Assembly (NCBI RefSeq): GCF_000378945.1
Contig: NZ_KB900539.1
Location: 2,809,234-2,873,233, forward strand
Source of the DNA: Methyloversatilis universalis EHg5
Lineage (GTDB): Bacteria; Pseudomonadota; Gammaproteobacteria; Burkholderiales; Rhodocyclaceae
Reading direction: 5' to 3'
DNA length: 64,000 bases
The notes under the pieces were generated by a model. The model was not told the origin of the DNA. It was given only the letters and a program-made list of their open reading frames with translations, and ran no database searches. Shown one piece after another: positions 1 to 8,107 of the stretch. The stretch's first letter is position 1. Each line of letters begins with the position of its first letter. The position numbers and the translations under genes were made by a program.

Positions 1-1740
1 CGGGTAGTCGGCGTTCCAGCCCCAGAAGAAGAGCTGGGCGGCGCCCTTGCGTATCTTGTCCTGGAAGCGGTTGTAGTCGGTGCTGCGCACCACCAGCTGC
101 ACGCCCAGCCTGTCGAACTGCTTGGTGAGCCAGTCGATGCGCGCCTTGCTGCCCAGCCCGGTGCCGGTGGTGTCCAGATTGATCACCAGCGGCTCGCCGG
201 TTTTCGCGTCGCGGCCGTCCGGCCAGCCCGCTTCGGCCAGCAGCTTCTTCGCCACGTCGATGGACTTGCGCTGCGGCTGGCCGTCGACCCAGTCATACAT
301 GTAGCCGTTCACGCCGTCGCGGCCGTCGCGGTGTCCGAAAATGCCCGGCGGCAGTGGCGACTGCGCCGGCAGGCCGCGGCCATTCAGGAAGATGGAAATG
401 AATTCCTCCTGATCGAGCGCGATGCCGATGGCCTGACGCAGCTTGCGTCCGCGCTCGCCCAGCCCGCCCACCAGCGGGTCGGCCATATTGAAGCCCATAT
501 ACATGGTGGAGGTGGACACCGAGGTCTGCAGATCGATGCCCTGCGCCTTCATGTCGTCGCTCAGGCTCACCTCGCCGCTCTGGCCGAACTGCACCGCCTG
601 GTCGAAGGAATCGGAACTGATGCCGGAGGCGTCGTAATAGCCCTGCAGGAACTTGTTCCAGTACGGAATCTGCTCCTTCTCGCGCATGAACACGACCTGG
701 TCGGTCAGCGGCAGCGGCTTGCCGCAGTCGGCCAGCAGGCCGGCTTCGCGATCGCCCGGCTCGCCCTCGCACGGGTAGGTTTCGCCGCTGAAGTGCGGGT
801 TGCGCGTGAGCACCATGCGCGCATTCGGGTCGTTCTGGCTCAGCATGTAGGGACCGGTGCCGATCGGATACCAGTCCAGCGTCAGATTGCGCTCGGCCAT
901 GCCCGGCTGGCTGTGGAAGCGGTCGGCTTCCCACGGCACCGGCGCGAAGAAAGGCATGGTGAGCCAGTACAGGAACTGCGGGTACTTGCCCTTCAGGCGG
1001 ATGCGGTAGGTGTGGCGGTCCACCACCTCGACGCCCGGCAGGTCGTACTGGCGCAGGTCCAGCCACTGGCCGGGCGGCAGAGACTTCGCCGCCGCCTTCA
1101 GCGTGTCGCCGTATTCCTTGAGGCCGACGATGTAGTCGCTCATCAGCCCGAACACCGGCGAATGCAGCGCCGGGTGGGCCAGCCGCCTGATCTGGTAGGC
1201 GTAGTCGTCCGCCTCCAGCTCGCGCGTGCCGGTGCGCTCGAAGTCGTAGAGCGTGCGCCGCTCGCCCGGCCCGCCCTCGTGATACAGGTAATGCCCGGCC
1301 TCGTCGCGCGCCAGCGCCGGATGCGGCTGGTAGCGGATGCCGGGCCGGATGCGGATTTCATAGACCGATTCGGCGATGTCCGCCGCCGGCGCGTTGGCCG
1401 GCAGTTCGCGGCCTGCGGCGTCGTAGAAACGCGGCACCGGAATCGCTTCGGCGGTGGCCGGAATCAGTTCGAACGGGCGCTTCAGGTAGTGGTACTGCAG
1501 CGGCGCCTGGTAGATCTGCGCAGTGAAGGTGATTTCGTTCTCGCTGTACGACTGCACAGGGTCGAGATGCTTGGGCCGGTCGGTGAAGGCGGTGTACAGG
1601 ATGTTCTGCCCGCGCTCGGCCGCCGGATAGGGGTCGTTCCACACCTCGCCGCAACCGGACAGTGCCCACGCCAGGCCCGATACGCACAGCGCCATGGCCA
1701 GCCGGCATGCGGAACGGGCGAAGAAGCGCGATGAAGTCAT
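1..1740 (-). CDS. ABC transporter substrate-binding lipoprotein, family 5 (partial, C-terminus outside window)
   Basis: Extracytoplasmic binding protein of a peptide/opine-type ABC importer (SBP_bac_5 family). The 580 residues seen run off the left edge, so the end of the protein is missing. Residues 1-30 are a lipoprotein signal ending in ALSGC, with Cys30 as the lipid-modified residue. Family-typical stretches follow, such as PIGTGPYMLSQNDPNARMVL in the middle and LRQAIGIALDQEEFI later. The ATG at 1740 is the only sensible start because the signal peptide begins there. The gene diverges from the MFS gene at 2020. Permease and ATPase genes, if present, would lie outside the window. Family is clear; the substrate cannot be told. 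Confidence 0.9.
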   Translation of the reverse strand, partial: MTSSRFFARSACRLAMALCVSGLAWALSGCGEVWNDPYPAAERGQNILYTAFTDRPKHLDPVQSYSENEITFTAQIYQAPLQYHYLKRPFELIPATAEAIPVPRFYDAAGRELPANAPAADIAESVYEIRIRPGIRYQPHPALARDEAGHYLYHEGGPGERRTLYDFERTGTRELEADDYAYQIRRLAHPALHSPVFGLMSDYIVGLKEYGDTLKAAAKSLPPGQWLDLRQYDLPGVEVVDRHTYRIRLKGKYPQFLYWLTMPFFAPVPWEADRFHSQPGMAERNLTLDWYPIGTGPYMLSQNDPNARMVLTRNPHFSGETYPCEGEPGDREAGLLADCGKPLPLTDQVVFMREKEQIPYWNKFLQGYYDASGISSDSFDQAVQFGQSGEVSLSDDMKAQGIDLQTSVSTSTMYMGFNMADPLVGGLGERGRKLRQAIGIALDQEEFISIFLNGRGLPAQSPLPPGIFGHRDGRDGVNGYMYDWVDGQPQRKSIDVAKKLLAEAGWPDGRDAKTGEPLVINLDTTGTGLGSKARIDWLTKQFDRLGVQLVVRSTDYNRFQDKIRKGAAQLFFWGWNADYP

Positions 1741-1815
1741 GAGGCGCGATTCTAGGGGCAGTTCGCATTGCGCTGTGAACCGGCTGAAGCCGGAAGGCTC
1801 CGGGCCACCGCAGCG

Positions 1816-1870
1816 TTTTGTCCGACGCGCGTCATTTTGTCCTGACCCGCCCGCGCCTTCAGCGACAAAA
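1816..1870 (+). promoter_or_regulatory. Candidate upstream activator repeats for a sigma-54 activator
   Basis: Three copies of TTTTGTC lie here: direct copies at 1816-1822 and 1835-1841, and an inverted copy (GACAAAA) at 1864-1870. The second and third form an imperfect inverted pair that continues into TGA/TCA. They sit about 40-95 bp upstream of the sigma-54 promoter at 1908, the usual place for an NtrC-type enhancer. The binding protein is inferred to be the response regulator at 3791-5188. Confidence 0.45.
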
Positions 1871-1907
1871 CCCTTTTCTTTCAAACACCTGAACACCTCA
1901 CCGGAAC

Positions 1908-1923
1908 TGGTATGCCAGTTGCT
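1908..1923 (+). promoter_or_regulatory. Sigma-54 (RpoN) promoter of the MFS gene
   Basis: TGGTATGCCAGTTGCT matches the RpoN consensus TGGCACG-N4-TTGCW at 10 of 12 defined positions, with the required GG-N10-GC spacing. Transcription would start near 1934, giving a leader of about 86 nt before the ATG at 2020. A two-component pair with a sigma-54-type regulator lies just downstream of the MFS genes, which supports the call. Confidence 0.6.
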
Positions 1924-2019
1924 GTCCGTCTTGCGGCGACGCCTTCAGACAGGGCGGATGCCGCAAGGCGATGCTGCTCATCCGTGCCGCATCGCGTCTA
2001 CAACAACGGAGGAGAACGC

Positions 2020-3429
2020 ATGTCCCACTTCCTTTCCAAGGACGCCATCGTCGCGCGTCCCGGATTCAATCGCTGGATGGTTCCGCCGGCCGCACTGGCC
2101 GTGCATCTCTGTATCGGGCAGGCCTACGCGTTCAGCGTGTTCAACGGTCCGCTCACCAAGGTGATCGGCGTCACCGAATCGGCGCCGGACGACTGGAAGC
2201 TCACCACGCTGGGCTGGATCTTCAGCCTGGCCATCGTGTTCCTCGGCCTGTCCGCTGCCTTCGGCGGCAAGTGGCTGGAAAAGGTCGGCCCGCGCGTCAC
2301 CATGCTGCTGGCGGCCGCCTGCTTCGGCGGCGGTTTCCTGGTGTCGGCGGTCGGCGTGGCCACGCACCAGATCTGGCTGCTCTATCTCGGCTACGGCGTA
2401 CTCGGCGGCATCGGGCTCGGACTGGGCTATGTGTCGCCGGTATCGACGCTGATCAAGTGGTTCCCCGACCGCCGCGGCCTGGCGACCGGTCTGGCCATCA
2501 TGGGCTTCGGCGGCGGCGCGATGATAGGCGCGCCACTGTCGGTGTTCCTGATGAACCACTTCAGCACGCCGGGCTCGGTGGGCATCACCGAAACCTTCGT
2601 CGTGATGGGGGTGCTGTACTTCATCTCGATGACCCTGGGCGCGCTCACCATCCGCATTCCGCGCGAAGGCTGGCTGCCCGAGGGCTGGACGCCGCCACCG
2701 GCGAAGAACAAGCTCATCACGCGCAATCACGTGCATATCGACCAGGCGATGAAGACGCCGCAGTTCTATCTGCTGTGGCTGGCGCTGTGCCTGAACGTGA
2801 CCGCCGGCATCGGCGTGCTGGGGCAGGCCTCGGTCATGATCCAGGAAATGTTCAGGGACTCGGTGAACGCCGCCGCGGCCGCCGGTTTCGTCGGCCTGCT
2901 CAGCCTGTTCAACATGGGCGGCCGGCTGTTCTGGTCCTCGGCGTCGGACTACCTCGGTCGCAAGAACACCTACTTCGTGTTCTTTGCCGTGGGCGCCGTG
3001 CTCTATGCCTGCGTGCCCACCATGGGCCACATGGGCAATGTCGGTCTGTTCGTCGTGCTGTACGCGCTCATCATCAGCATGTACGGCGGTGGCTTCTCGA
3101 CCATCCCGGCCTATCTGGCGGACATCTTCGGCACGAAATTCGTCGGCGGCATCCATGGCCGGCTGCTCACCGCCTGGGCCACGGCCGGCGTACTCGGGCC
3201 GGTGCTGGTGAATTACATCCGCGAATACCAGATCGACCAGGGGGTCGCGAAAGGCGATGCCTACACGGTCACCATGTACATCATGGCCGGCCTGCTGGTG
3301 GTCGGCTTCTTCTGCAATCTGGGCGTGCGGGCAGTCGATGAACGCCACCACATGCTCGGCGACGGGGACAAGGACGGCGCCGCCCGCCAGTCGCCGTCCG
3401 CCACGCTGCAACCCGCCGGCGCCCGCTGA
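2020..3429 (+). CDS. MFS transporter, oxalate/formate antiporter (OFA) family
   Basis: Twelve-helix secondary carrier of the inner membrane, 469 residues. The N-terminus GFNRWMVPPAALAVHLCIGQ followed by AYAFSVFNGPL is characteristic of OFA-family MFS proteins. The loop between helices 2 and 3 and the long central loop after IRIPREGW (about residues 210-245) also fit. The start at 2020 is chosen because GGAGGA lies 6-7 nt upstream; the frame is open further upstream but without a ribosome site. Twenty bases downstream is a 45-codon partner gene. Substrates in this family are small carboxylates; the exact one is not readable here. Likely driven by the sigma-54 promoter at 1908. Confidence 0.9.
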   Translation: MSHFLSKDAIVARPGFNRWMVPPAALAVHLCIGQAYAFSVFNGPLTKVIGVTESAPDDWKLTTLGWIFSLAIVFLGLSAAFGGKWLEKVGPRVTMLLAAACFGGGFLVSAVGVATHQIWLLYLGYGVLGGIGLGLGYVSPVSTLIKWFPDRRGLATGLAIMGFGGGAMIGAPLSVFLMNHFSTPGSVGITETFVVMGVLYFISMTLGALTIRIPREGWLPEGWTPPPAKNKLITRNHVHIDQAMKTPQFYLLWLALCLNVTAGIGVLGQASVMIQEMFRDSVNAAAAAGFVGLLSLFNMGGRLFWSSASDYLGRKNTYFVFFAVGAVLYACVPTMGHMGNVGLFVVLYALIISMYGGGFSTIPAYLADIFGTKFVGGIHGRLLTAWATAGVLGPVLVNYIREYQIDQGVAKGDAYTVTMYIMAGLLVVGFFCNLGVRAVDERHHMLGDGDKDGAARQSPSATLQPAGAR

Positions 3430-3449
3430 ACCCGATACAGGAGATAACC

Positions 3450-3587
3450 ATGAACACCGTCACTGCTCATACCGCCGTCACCCCCACCTCTCCGCTCGCC
3501 ATCGCCGTGTTCTGGCTCGGCGTGGGCATTCCGCTGTCGTGGGGCGTGTGGTCCACGCTGCAGAAGGCCATGGCCCTGTTCGGCTGA
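3450..3587 (+). CDS. MFS transporter small subunit (45 aa, single membrane helix)
   Basis: A 45-residue protein starting MNTVTAHTAVTPTSPLAIAV, with one hydrophobic helix at about residues 16-33 containing the polar/aromatic stretch GIPLSWGVWSTL. It has a clear ribosome site (AGGAG) 6-7 nt before the ATG and starts 20 nt after the OFA carrier, so the two are surely cotranscribed. Short single-helix proteins in this position are annotated in related genomes as an MFS transporter small subunit. Whether it helps folding, stability or transport of the large subunit is not known to me. Too short for most ORF callers. Confidence 0.75.
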   Translation: MNTVTAHTAVTPTSPLAIAVFWLGVGIPLSWGVWSTLQKAMALFG

Positions 3588-3601
3588 CCCGGCCCGCCCC
3601 G

Positions 3602-3636
3602 CCATCCGCCACCTGCTCCGCGCCGGTGGCGGATGG
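3602..3636 (+). terminator. Hairpin after the MFS operon
   Basis: Perfect 12-bp stem CCATCCGCCACC / GGTGGCGGATGG with an 11-nt loop, 15 bp after the small-subunit stop. No T-run follows, so it may stabilise the 3' end or act only partly as a terminator. Confidence 0.5.
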
Positions 3637-3646
3637 ACAAAGCGCC

Positions 3647-3699
3647 CGCAATCGGAAACACTCGGCGGCCTTAAGGCCTGCCGGGTGTTTCCGATTGCG
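3647..3699. repeat. Large near-perfect inverted repeat
   Basis: Arms at 3647-3672 and 3673-3699 pair almost fully with no loop. Both outer parts read CGCAATCGGAAACAC when taken toward the centre; one mismatch and one bulge lie nearer the centre (CGGCGGCCTT against CGGCAGGCCTT). It lies 90 bp before the response-regulator gene. It may be a second terminator, an RNA-stabilising structure or a dispersed palindromic element. Confidence 0.7.
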
Positions 3700-3790
3700 T
3701 TCGTCCGGGCCCCTCCGCATCCGGCGCAACAACATCGGCGGACACATCGCCGCCGACGCGCCTACGACGAAAGGTCAGTCAGCAGACTTC

Positions 3791-5188
3791 ATGAATCCAC
3801 AGCCTCCAGCCCCTGCCACGGCGGGCGATGCCCGGGACGCCTTCGGCGCCTGGCCGCACCGCTCCATTCTGGTGGTGGACGATGAGCCGGGCATGCGCAA
3901 CTTCCTGCAGCGCTCTCTGGAAGGCCGCTGCCGCGAGGTCAGGACAGCCGCTTCGCTGGAAGAGGCCGGCGCACTGATCACGCAGCGCCCCTTCGACCTC
4001 GTCATCCTGGACAACACGCTGCCGGACGGTACCGGCGTCAGCTGGGCCAGACAGATGCGCGAACAGGGGCTGTACGGCGACATCATCCTGATCACCGCCT
4101 TCGCCGACCTGGAAACGGCGATCAGTGCGCTGCGCGCCGGGGTTGCCGACTTCCTGCTCAAGCCTTTCCGCATCAACCAGCTGCTCAATGCCATCGCCCG
4201 CTGTTTCGACGACGCGCGGCTGCGGCGCGAAAACTTCATACTGAAACGCGAGCTGGGCGATCGCGGCGACCCCGAGCAGGACATGCTCGCGGGCCTGATC
4301 GGCCAGTCGGCCGCACTGCAGCCGATACGCGACGCGCTGCACCGGCTGGCCGGCGTGCAGACCACGGTACTCATCACCGGGGAATCCGGTACCGGCAAAG
4401 AGGTGGTCGCCCGCGCGCTGCACCGGCTGAGCCCGCGCGCGAGTGGCCACTTCGTGCCGATCAACTGCGGCGCGGTGGCACCGGACATCATCGAGAGCGA
4501 ACTGTTCGGCCACGTGAAGGGTGCCTTCAGCGGCGCTGCCTCGTCACGCGAAGGCCTGTTCTTCTACGCCGGCGGCGGCACGCTCTTCCTCGACGAAGTG
4601 GGCGAGCTGCCGGCCGCGATGCAGGTGAAACTGCTGCGCGTGCTGGAAGAACGCCGGCTGCGCCCGGTCGGCGCCGAACGCGAGATTCCGGTCGATGTAC
4701 GCATCATCGCCGCGACCAATCGTGACCTCGAACAGGCGGTCCGCCAGGGCAGCTTCCGCGAGGATCTGTACTACCGGCTGAACGTGATCCCGCTGCACAT
4801 GCCGCCGCTGCGCGAACGGCTTGAAGACGTCCCCGCACTGGCCGAACGCTTCGTGCGCCAGCTCGCCGGCCCGCTGGGCCTGACCGCGCCGCAGCTGCAG
4901 CCCGAACACATCGTCGCGCTGCGCTCGCACCACTGGCCGGGCAATGTGCGCGAACTGCGCAACGTGATCGAACGCTGGCTCATCCTCGGCAGCTTCCCCG
5001 ACGTGTTCTTCCGCGGCACCGCCAGCGCGCCGGACATCGGCGGCGACATGTCGCTGGACGCGGTGGAGAAGACGCACATCCTGCGCGTGCTCGACGCGGT
5101 CGGCGGCAACAAGACCGAAGCCGCCCGCCGCCTCGGCGTGGCCCGCAAGACGCTGGACCGCAAGTTCGCGCTGTGGGGGCTGTCCTGA
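3791..5188 (+). CDS. Sigma-54-dependent response regulator, NtrC/DctD type
   Basis: Transcription activator of 465 residues that, once phosphorylated, uses ATP to open sigma-54 promoters. Receiver domain at about 24-140 with acidic pair D30-D31, phospho-acceptor D74 (LDNTLPDG), T102 and K124. AAA+ domain at about 165-400 with Walker A GESGTGKE (197-204), sigma-54 contact loop GAFSGA (244-249, a Ser in place of the usual Thr of GAFTGA) and Walker B TLFLDE (264-269). Fis-type DNA-binding helix-turn-helix at the end (NKTEAARRLGVARKTL). The ATG at 3791 gives a full receiver domain; the frame is open upstream into the MFS gene but that part is not coding. Overlaps the kinase gene. Probably drives the promoter at 1908. 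Confidence 0.92.
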   Translation: MNPQPPAPATAGDARDAFGAWPHRSILVVDDEPGMRNFLQRSLEGRCREVRTAASLEEAGALITQRPFDLVILDNTLPDGTGVSWARQMREQGLYGDIILITAFADLETAISALRAGVADFLLKPFRINQLLNAIARCFDDARLRRENFILKRELGDRGDPEQDMLAGLIGQSAALQPIRDALHRLAGVQTTVLITGESGTGKEVVARALHRLSPRASGHFVPINCGAVAPDIIESELFGHVKGAFSGAASSREGLFFYAGGGTLFLDEVGELPAAMQVKLLRVLEERRLRPVGAEREIPVDVRIIAATNRDLEQAVRQGSFREDLYYRLNVIPLHMPPLRERLEDVPALAERFVRQLAGPLGLTAPQLQPEHIVALRSHHWPGNVRELRNVIERWLILGSFPDVFFRGTASAPDIGGDMSLDAVEKTHILRVLDAVGGNKTEAARRLGVARKTLDRKFALWGLS

Positions 5189-7215
5189 GCGATCGGCCAC
5201 GCCACCGGCTGCTGCCGCACCACGCATCGGTACGCGGCAAGCTGCTCAGCATTGCGCTGCTGCCCTTCGTCGCGGTGCTGCCGCTGCTGCTCATGCTGGC
5301 TTCCTACTGGGGCGTGGGCTACTACGACCGCCTGCTCACCTCCAAGGTGGCCAGCGACCTCGCCGTCGCCGACCAGTACTTTTCGCGCGTGGTCGACCAC
5401 GTCGGCCTGGACGTCGCCAACCTCGGCGCCTCGTACGCGCTGGTGAATGCGGTCGGCACCGGCAATGACGACGCGCTGCGCGCGCTGCTGGTCGAGCGCC
5501 AGTCGGCGCTGAAGCTGGATTTCCTGAACCTGATGGACGCGCAGGGCGGGCTGCGCGTGTCCTCGCTGCAGACCGCCCGCCCCGATGCGCGGCTGCGCAG
5601 AGTGGCAGCCACCGCCGAACGACAGGGCAGCGCCACCACGCTGGAGGTTTACAGCGCCGACGAACTGGCCGCGCTGGCTCCGGCGCTGGCCGAGCGCGCG
5701 CGGACCGAACTGGTGCCCACACCGAACGCGGCACCGGTCGACCACAGCATGGATACGCGCGGCATGGTGATCCATACCGCAGTGCCGGTGCGTGACGGCA
5801 GCGGCCGGCTGCTCGCCGTGCTCGAAGGCGGCGTGCTGCTGAACCGCAATCTCGATTTCATCGACACGCTCAATGGCGTGGTCTACCCGGCCGGCTCGCT
5901 GCCCGCCGGCAGCGACGGCACCGCCACCCTGTTCATCGACGACGTGCGCATCGCCACCAATGTGCGGCTGTTCGGCGACCGCCGCGCGCTCGGCACCCGC
6001 GTGTCGAAGGAAGTGCGCGACAGCGTGCTCGGTGCCGGCCACACCTGGCTGGACCGCGCCTTCGTCGTGCACGACTGGTATGTATCCGGCTACCGGCCGG
6101 TGGTCGATGGCAAGCGCCAGCGCATCGGCATGCTCTACGTGGGCTATCTGGAAGCGCCGTTCCGTCATGCCAAGCACACCGCCATCGCGGTAGTGGTCGC
6201 GCTGTGCGCGCTGGTGTGCGTGGCCGGCGTGCTGCTGTCGTCGCGGGTCGCACGTACCATCTACCGGCCGATCGAGGACATGGGCCACACGATGAGCCGT
6301 TTCGAAGGCGGCGATCTGGACGCACGCACCGCGCCCCATCCTGCCTGCGACGAGATCGCCGACCTCGCGCACAGCCTCGACCACCTGCTCGACACCGTGC
6401 GCAGGCAGAACCGCGAACTGAAGGACTGGGGCGACGAACTGGACCGCAAGGTGGTCGAGCGCACCGCCGAACTGGCGCGCGCCAACGAGGCACTCAAGGC
6501 CGCCCAGCGCCAGCTCGCGCTGACCGAGAAACTGGCCGCCATCGGCCAGATAACCGCCGGCGTCGCGCACGAGATCAATAATCCGGTGGCAGTGATCCAG
6601 GGCAATCTCGATCTGCTGCGCGACCTGCTGGGCGAACGCGCAGCGCCGGTGACCGGCGAACTGGCGCTGATCGACGAACAGATCGTGCGCATCCATACCA
6701 TCGTCGCCAAACTGCTGCAGTTCGCCAGCCCGGAGGAATTCTCCGGCTATGTGCAGCCGATAGAGGTCGACGAGGCCATCGCCGATTCGCTGCTGCTGGT
6801 ACGCCACCTGATGAAGGACGGCGGCATCGCGGTAACCCATGTCCGCGGCGCACAGTCGCAGGTCCGCATCAACCGTGGCGAACTGCAGCAGGTGCTGATC
6901 AACCTGTTCACCAATGCCACGCACGCAATGAAGGGCAAGGGCACGCTGATGATAGAGAGCGCGGACTGGTCGGACATCGACGAGGACGGGCAGCCTCGGC
7001 ACGGCGTGGACATCGTGGTGCGCGACGACGGCTGCGGCATCGCGCCGGAACATCTGGCCCGCGTGTTCGACGCGTTCTTCACCACCAAGCACGGCAAGGG
7101 CACCGGGCTGGGCCTGTCCATCAGCTACACGCTGGTGGCGCGCTACGGTGGCAGCATACGGGTGGACAGCAGGCCGGGCGCGGGCAGCACCTTCACCGTA
7201 CGCCTGCCGGCCTGA
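5173..7215 (+). CDS. Membrane sensor histidine kinase with periplasmic Cache-type domain (DctB-like)
   Basis: Partner of the preceding response regulator, about 680 residues. Membrane helix 1 lies at about 27-46, followed by a long periplasmic sensing region of some 290 residues with Cache-like features (VYPAGSLPAGSDGTATLFID, then YVSGYRPV). Helix 2 is at about 336-357, then a HAMP linker, a coiled segment, a HisKA dimer domain with H-box AHEINNP (His466) and a HATPase domain with N, G1 (DDGCGIAPEH) and G2 (GKGTGLGLS) boxes. The GTG at 5173 overlaps the regulator stop by 16 nt, which implies translational coupling. The layout resembles C4-dicarboxylate sensors, so a small carboxylate signal is inferred. 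Confidence 0.9.
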   Translation: MGAVLSDRPRHRLLPHHASVRGKLLSIALLPFVAVLPLLLMLASYWGVGYYDRLLTSKVASDLAVADQYFSRVVDHVGLDVANLGASYALVNAVGTGNDDALRALLVERQSALKLDFLNLMDAQGGLRVSSLQTARPDARLRRVAATAERQGSATTLEVYSADELAALAPALAERARTELVPTPNAAPVDHSMDTRGMVIHTAVPVRDGSGRLLAVLEGGVLLNRNLDFIDTLNGVVYPAGSLPAGSDGTATLFIDDVRIATNVRLFGDRRALGTRVSKEVRDSVLGAGHTWLDRAFVVHDWYVSGYRPVVDGKRQRIGMLYVGYLEAPFRHAKHTAIAVVVALCALVCVAGVLLSSRVARTIYRPIEDMGHTMSRFEGGDLDARTAPHPACDEIADLAHSLDHLLDTVRRQNRELKDWGDELDRKVVERTAELARANEALKAAQRQLALTEKLAAIGQITAGVAHEINNPVAVIQGNLDLLRDLLGERAAPVTGELALIDEQIVRIHTIVAKLLQFASPEEFSGYVQPIEVDEAIADSLLLVRHLMKDGGIAVTHVRGAQSQVRINRGELQQVLINLFTNATHAMKGKGTLMIESADWSDIDEDGQPRHGVDIVVRDDGCGIAPEHLARVFDAFFTTKHGKGTGLGLSISYTLVARYGGSIRVDSRPGAGSTFTVRLPA

Positions 7216-7426
7216 CCGGTACGCGCGAACCTCCGTCGCGTGCGTCGGTCTGTCCATTCGGTTTCCGCCTCTTCATGCCATGCACACTTGCCACCTGCCG
7301 CCACCGATCGACCTTGCCGCCCGCCGCGTGGCGGTCCGGCCCCGCACACATCGGCACCCGCATCGCCGCAGCGTCCGGTGTCGACCGGATGCGCAGCCCC
7401 CAGCTCGCTGACCGGCAGACCTCTCG

Positions 7427-8056
7427 ATGAACACTCCGCTCACCGAACACGCCCTTCCTCTGTTCCCGCTCGGCACCGTGCTGTTTCCGGACGGCCGGCT
7501 GCCCTTGCGCATCTTCGAGGTGCGCTATCTGGACATGATCAAGAAGTGCCACCGCGCCGGCCGCGAATTCGGCGTCGTGTCGCTGATCGAAGGCAGTGAA
7601 GTCCGGCGCGCGGGCGAGGGCGCGACCGAGCGCTTTCACGCGATCGGTACCCGGGCGCGCATCGAATCCTTCGCCCAGCCCCAGCCCGGGCTGTACGAAA
7701 TCGTCACCCGCGGCAGCACCCGCTTCCGCATCACCGCGCAGGCGCAGACGCCGCACGGTCTGTGGATGGCCGATATCGAGGACATCCCGGCGGACGCGCC
7801 CTGCCCGCTGCCGCCGGAACTGGCGTATGTCGCCGGCAATCTGGTGAAACTGATGGACCTGCTGCGCGCGACCGACATCTGGCCGGCGGACGACACGCGG
7901 CGGCTGGACGACGCGGGCTGGGTGGCCAACCGCTGGTGCGAACTGCTGCCACTGGACGGCGACGACCGCCAGCGCCTGATGGAAATGCGCGACCCGCTGC
8001 TGCGCCTGGAACTGGTCGGCGACCTGCTGGACCGGAGCGAGTTCGGTCGGCGCTGA
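7427..8056 (+). CDS. Lon N-terminal (LON substrate-binding) domain protein
   Basis: Stand-alone LON_substr_bdg domain protein of 209 residues. It begins with the family signature LPLFPLGTVLFPDGRLPLRI followed by FEVRYLDMI, then a beta-rich domain and a C-terminal helical part; there is no AAA+ or protease domain. Such proteins are common in proteobacteria; their cellular role is poorly defined, though the domain in Lon binds unfolded substrates. The 211 bp between it and the kinase gene hold no gene that I can see. Start at 7427 is the ATG directly before the conserved block. Confidence 0.85.
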   Translation: MNTPLTEHALPLFPLGTVLFPDGRLPLRIFEVRYLDMIKKCHRAGREFGVVSLIEGSEVRRAGEGATERFHAIGTRARIESFAQPQPGLYEIVTRGSTRFRITAQAQTPHGLWMADIEDIPADAPCPLPPELAYVAGNLVKLMDLLRATDIWPADDTRRLDDAGWVANRWCELLPLDGDDRQRLMEMRDPLLRLELVGDLLDRSEFGRR

Positions 8057-8107
8057 AGCCGGGTCTGGCGCAGATCCTGAACACCGCGAAGGCGCTCATG
8101 CACTGCG

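Noticed and set aside
2020-3429. Assignment of the MFS carrier as an oxalate/formate exchanger
   Set aside because: Only family membership is supported. No oxalate-degrading genes (frc, oxc) are in the window, so the substrate is left open.
3257-3790. N-terminal extension of the response regulator into the MFS gene
   Set aside because: The frame is open but overlaps the MFS and small-subunit genes and the inverted repeat; the receiver domain is complete from 3791.
4771-7257. An 828-codon minus-strand frame opposite the sensor kinase
   Set aside because: Pure antisense of the kinase and regulator, with repetitive His/Gln/Val composition and no family features.
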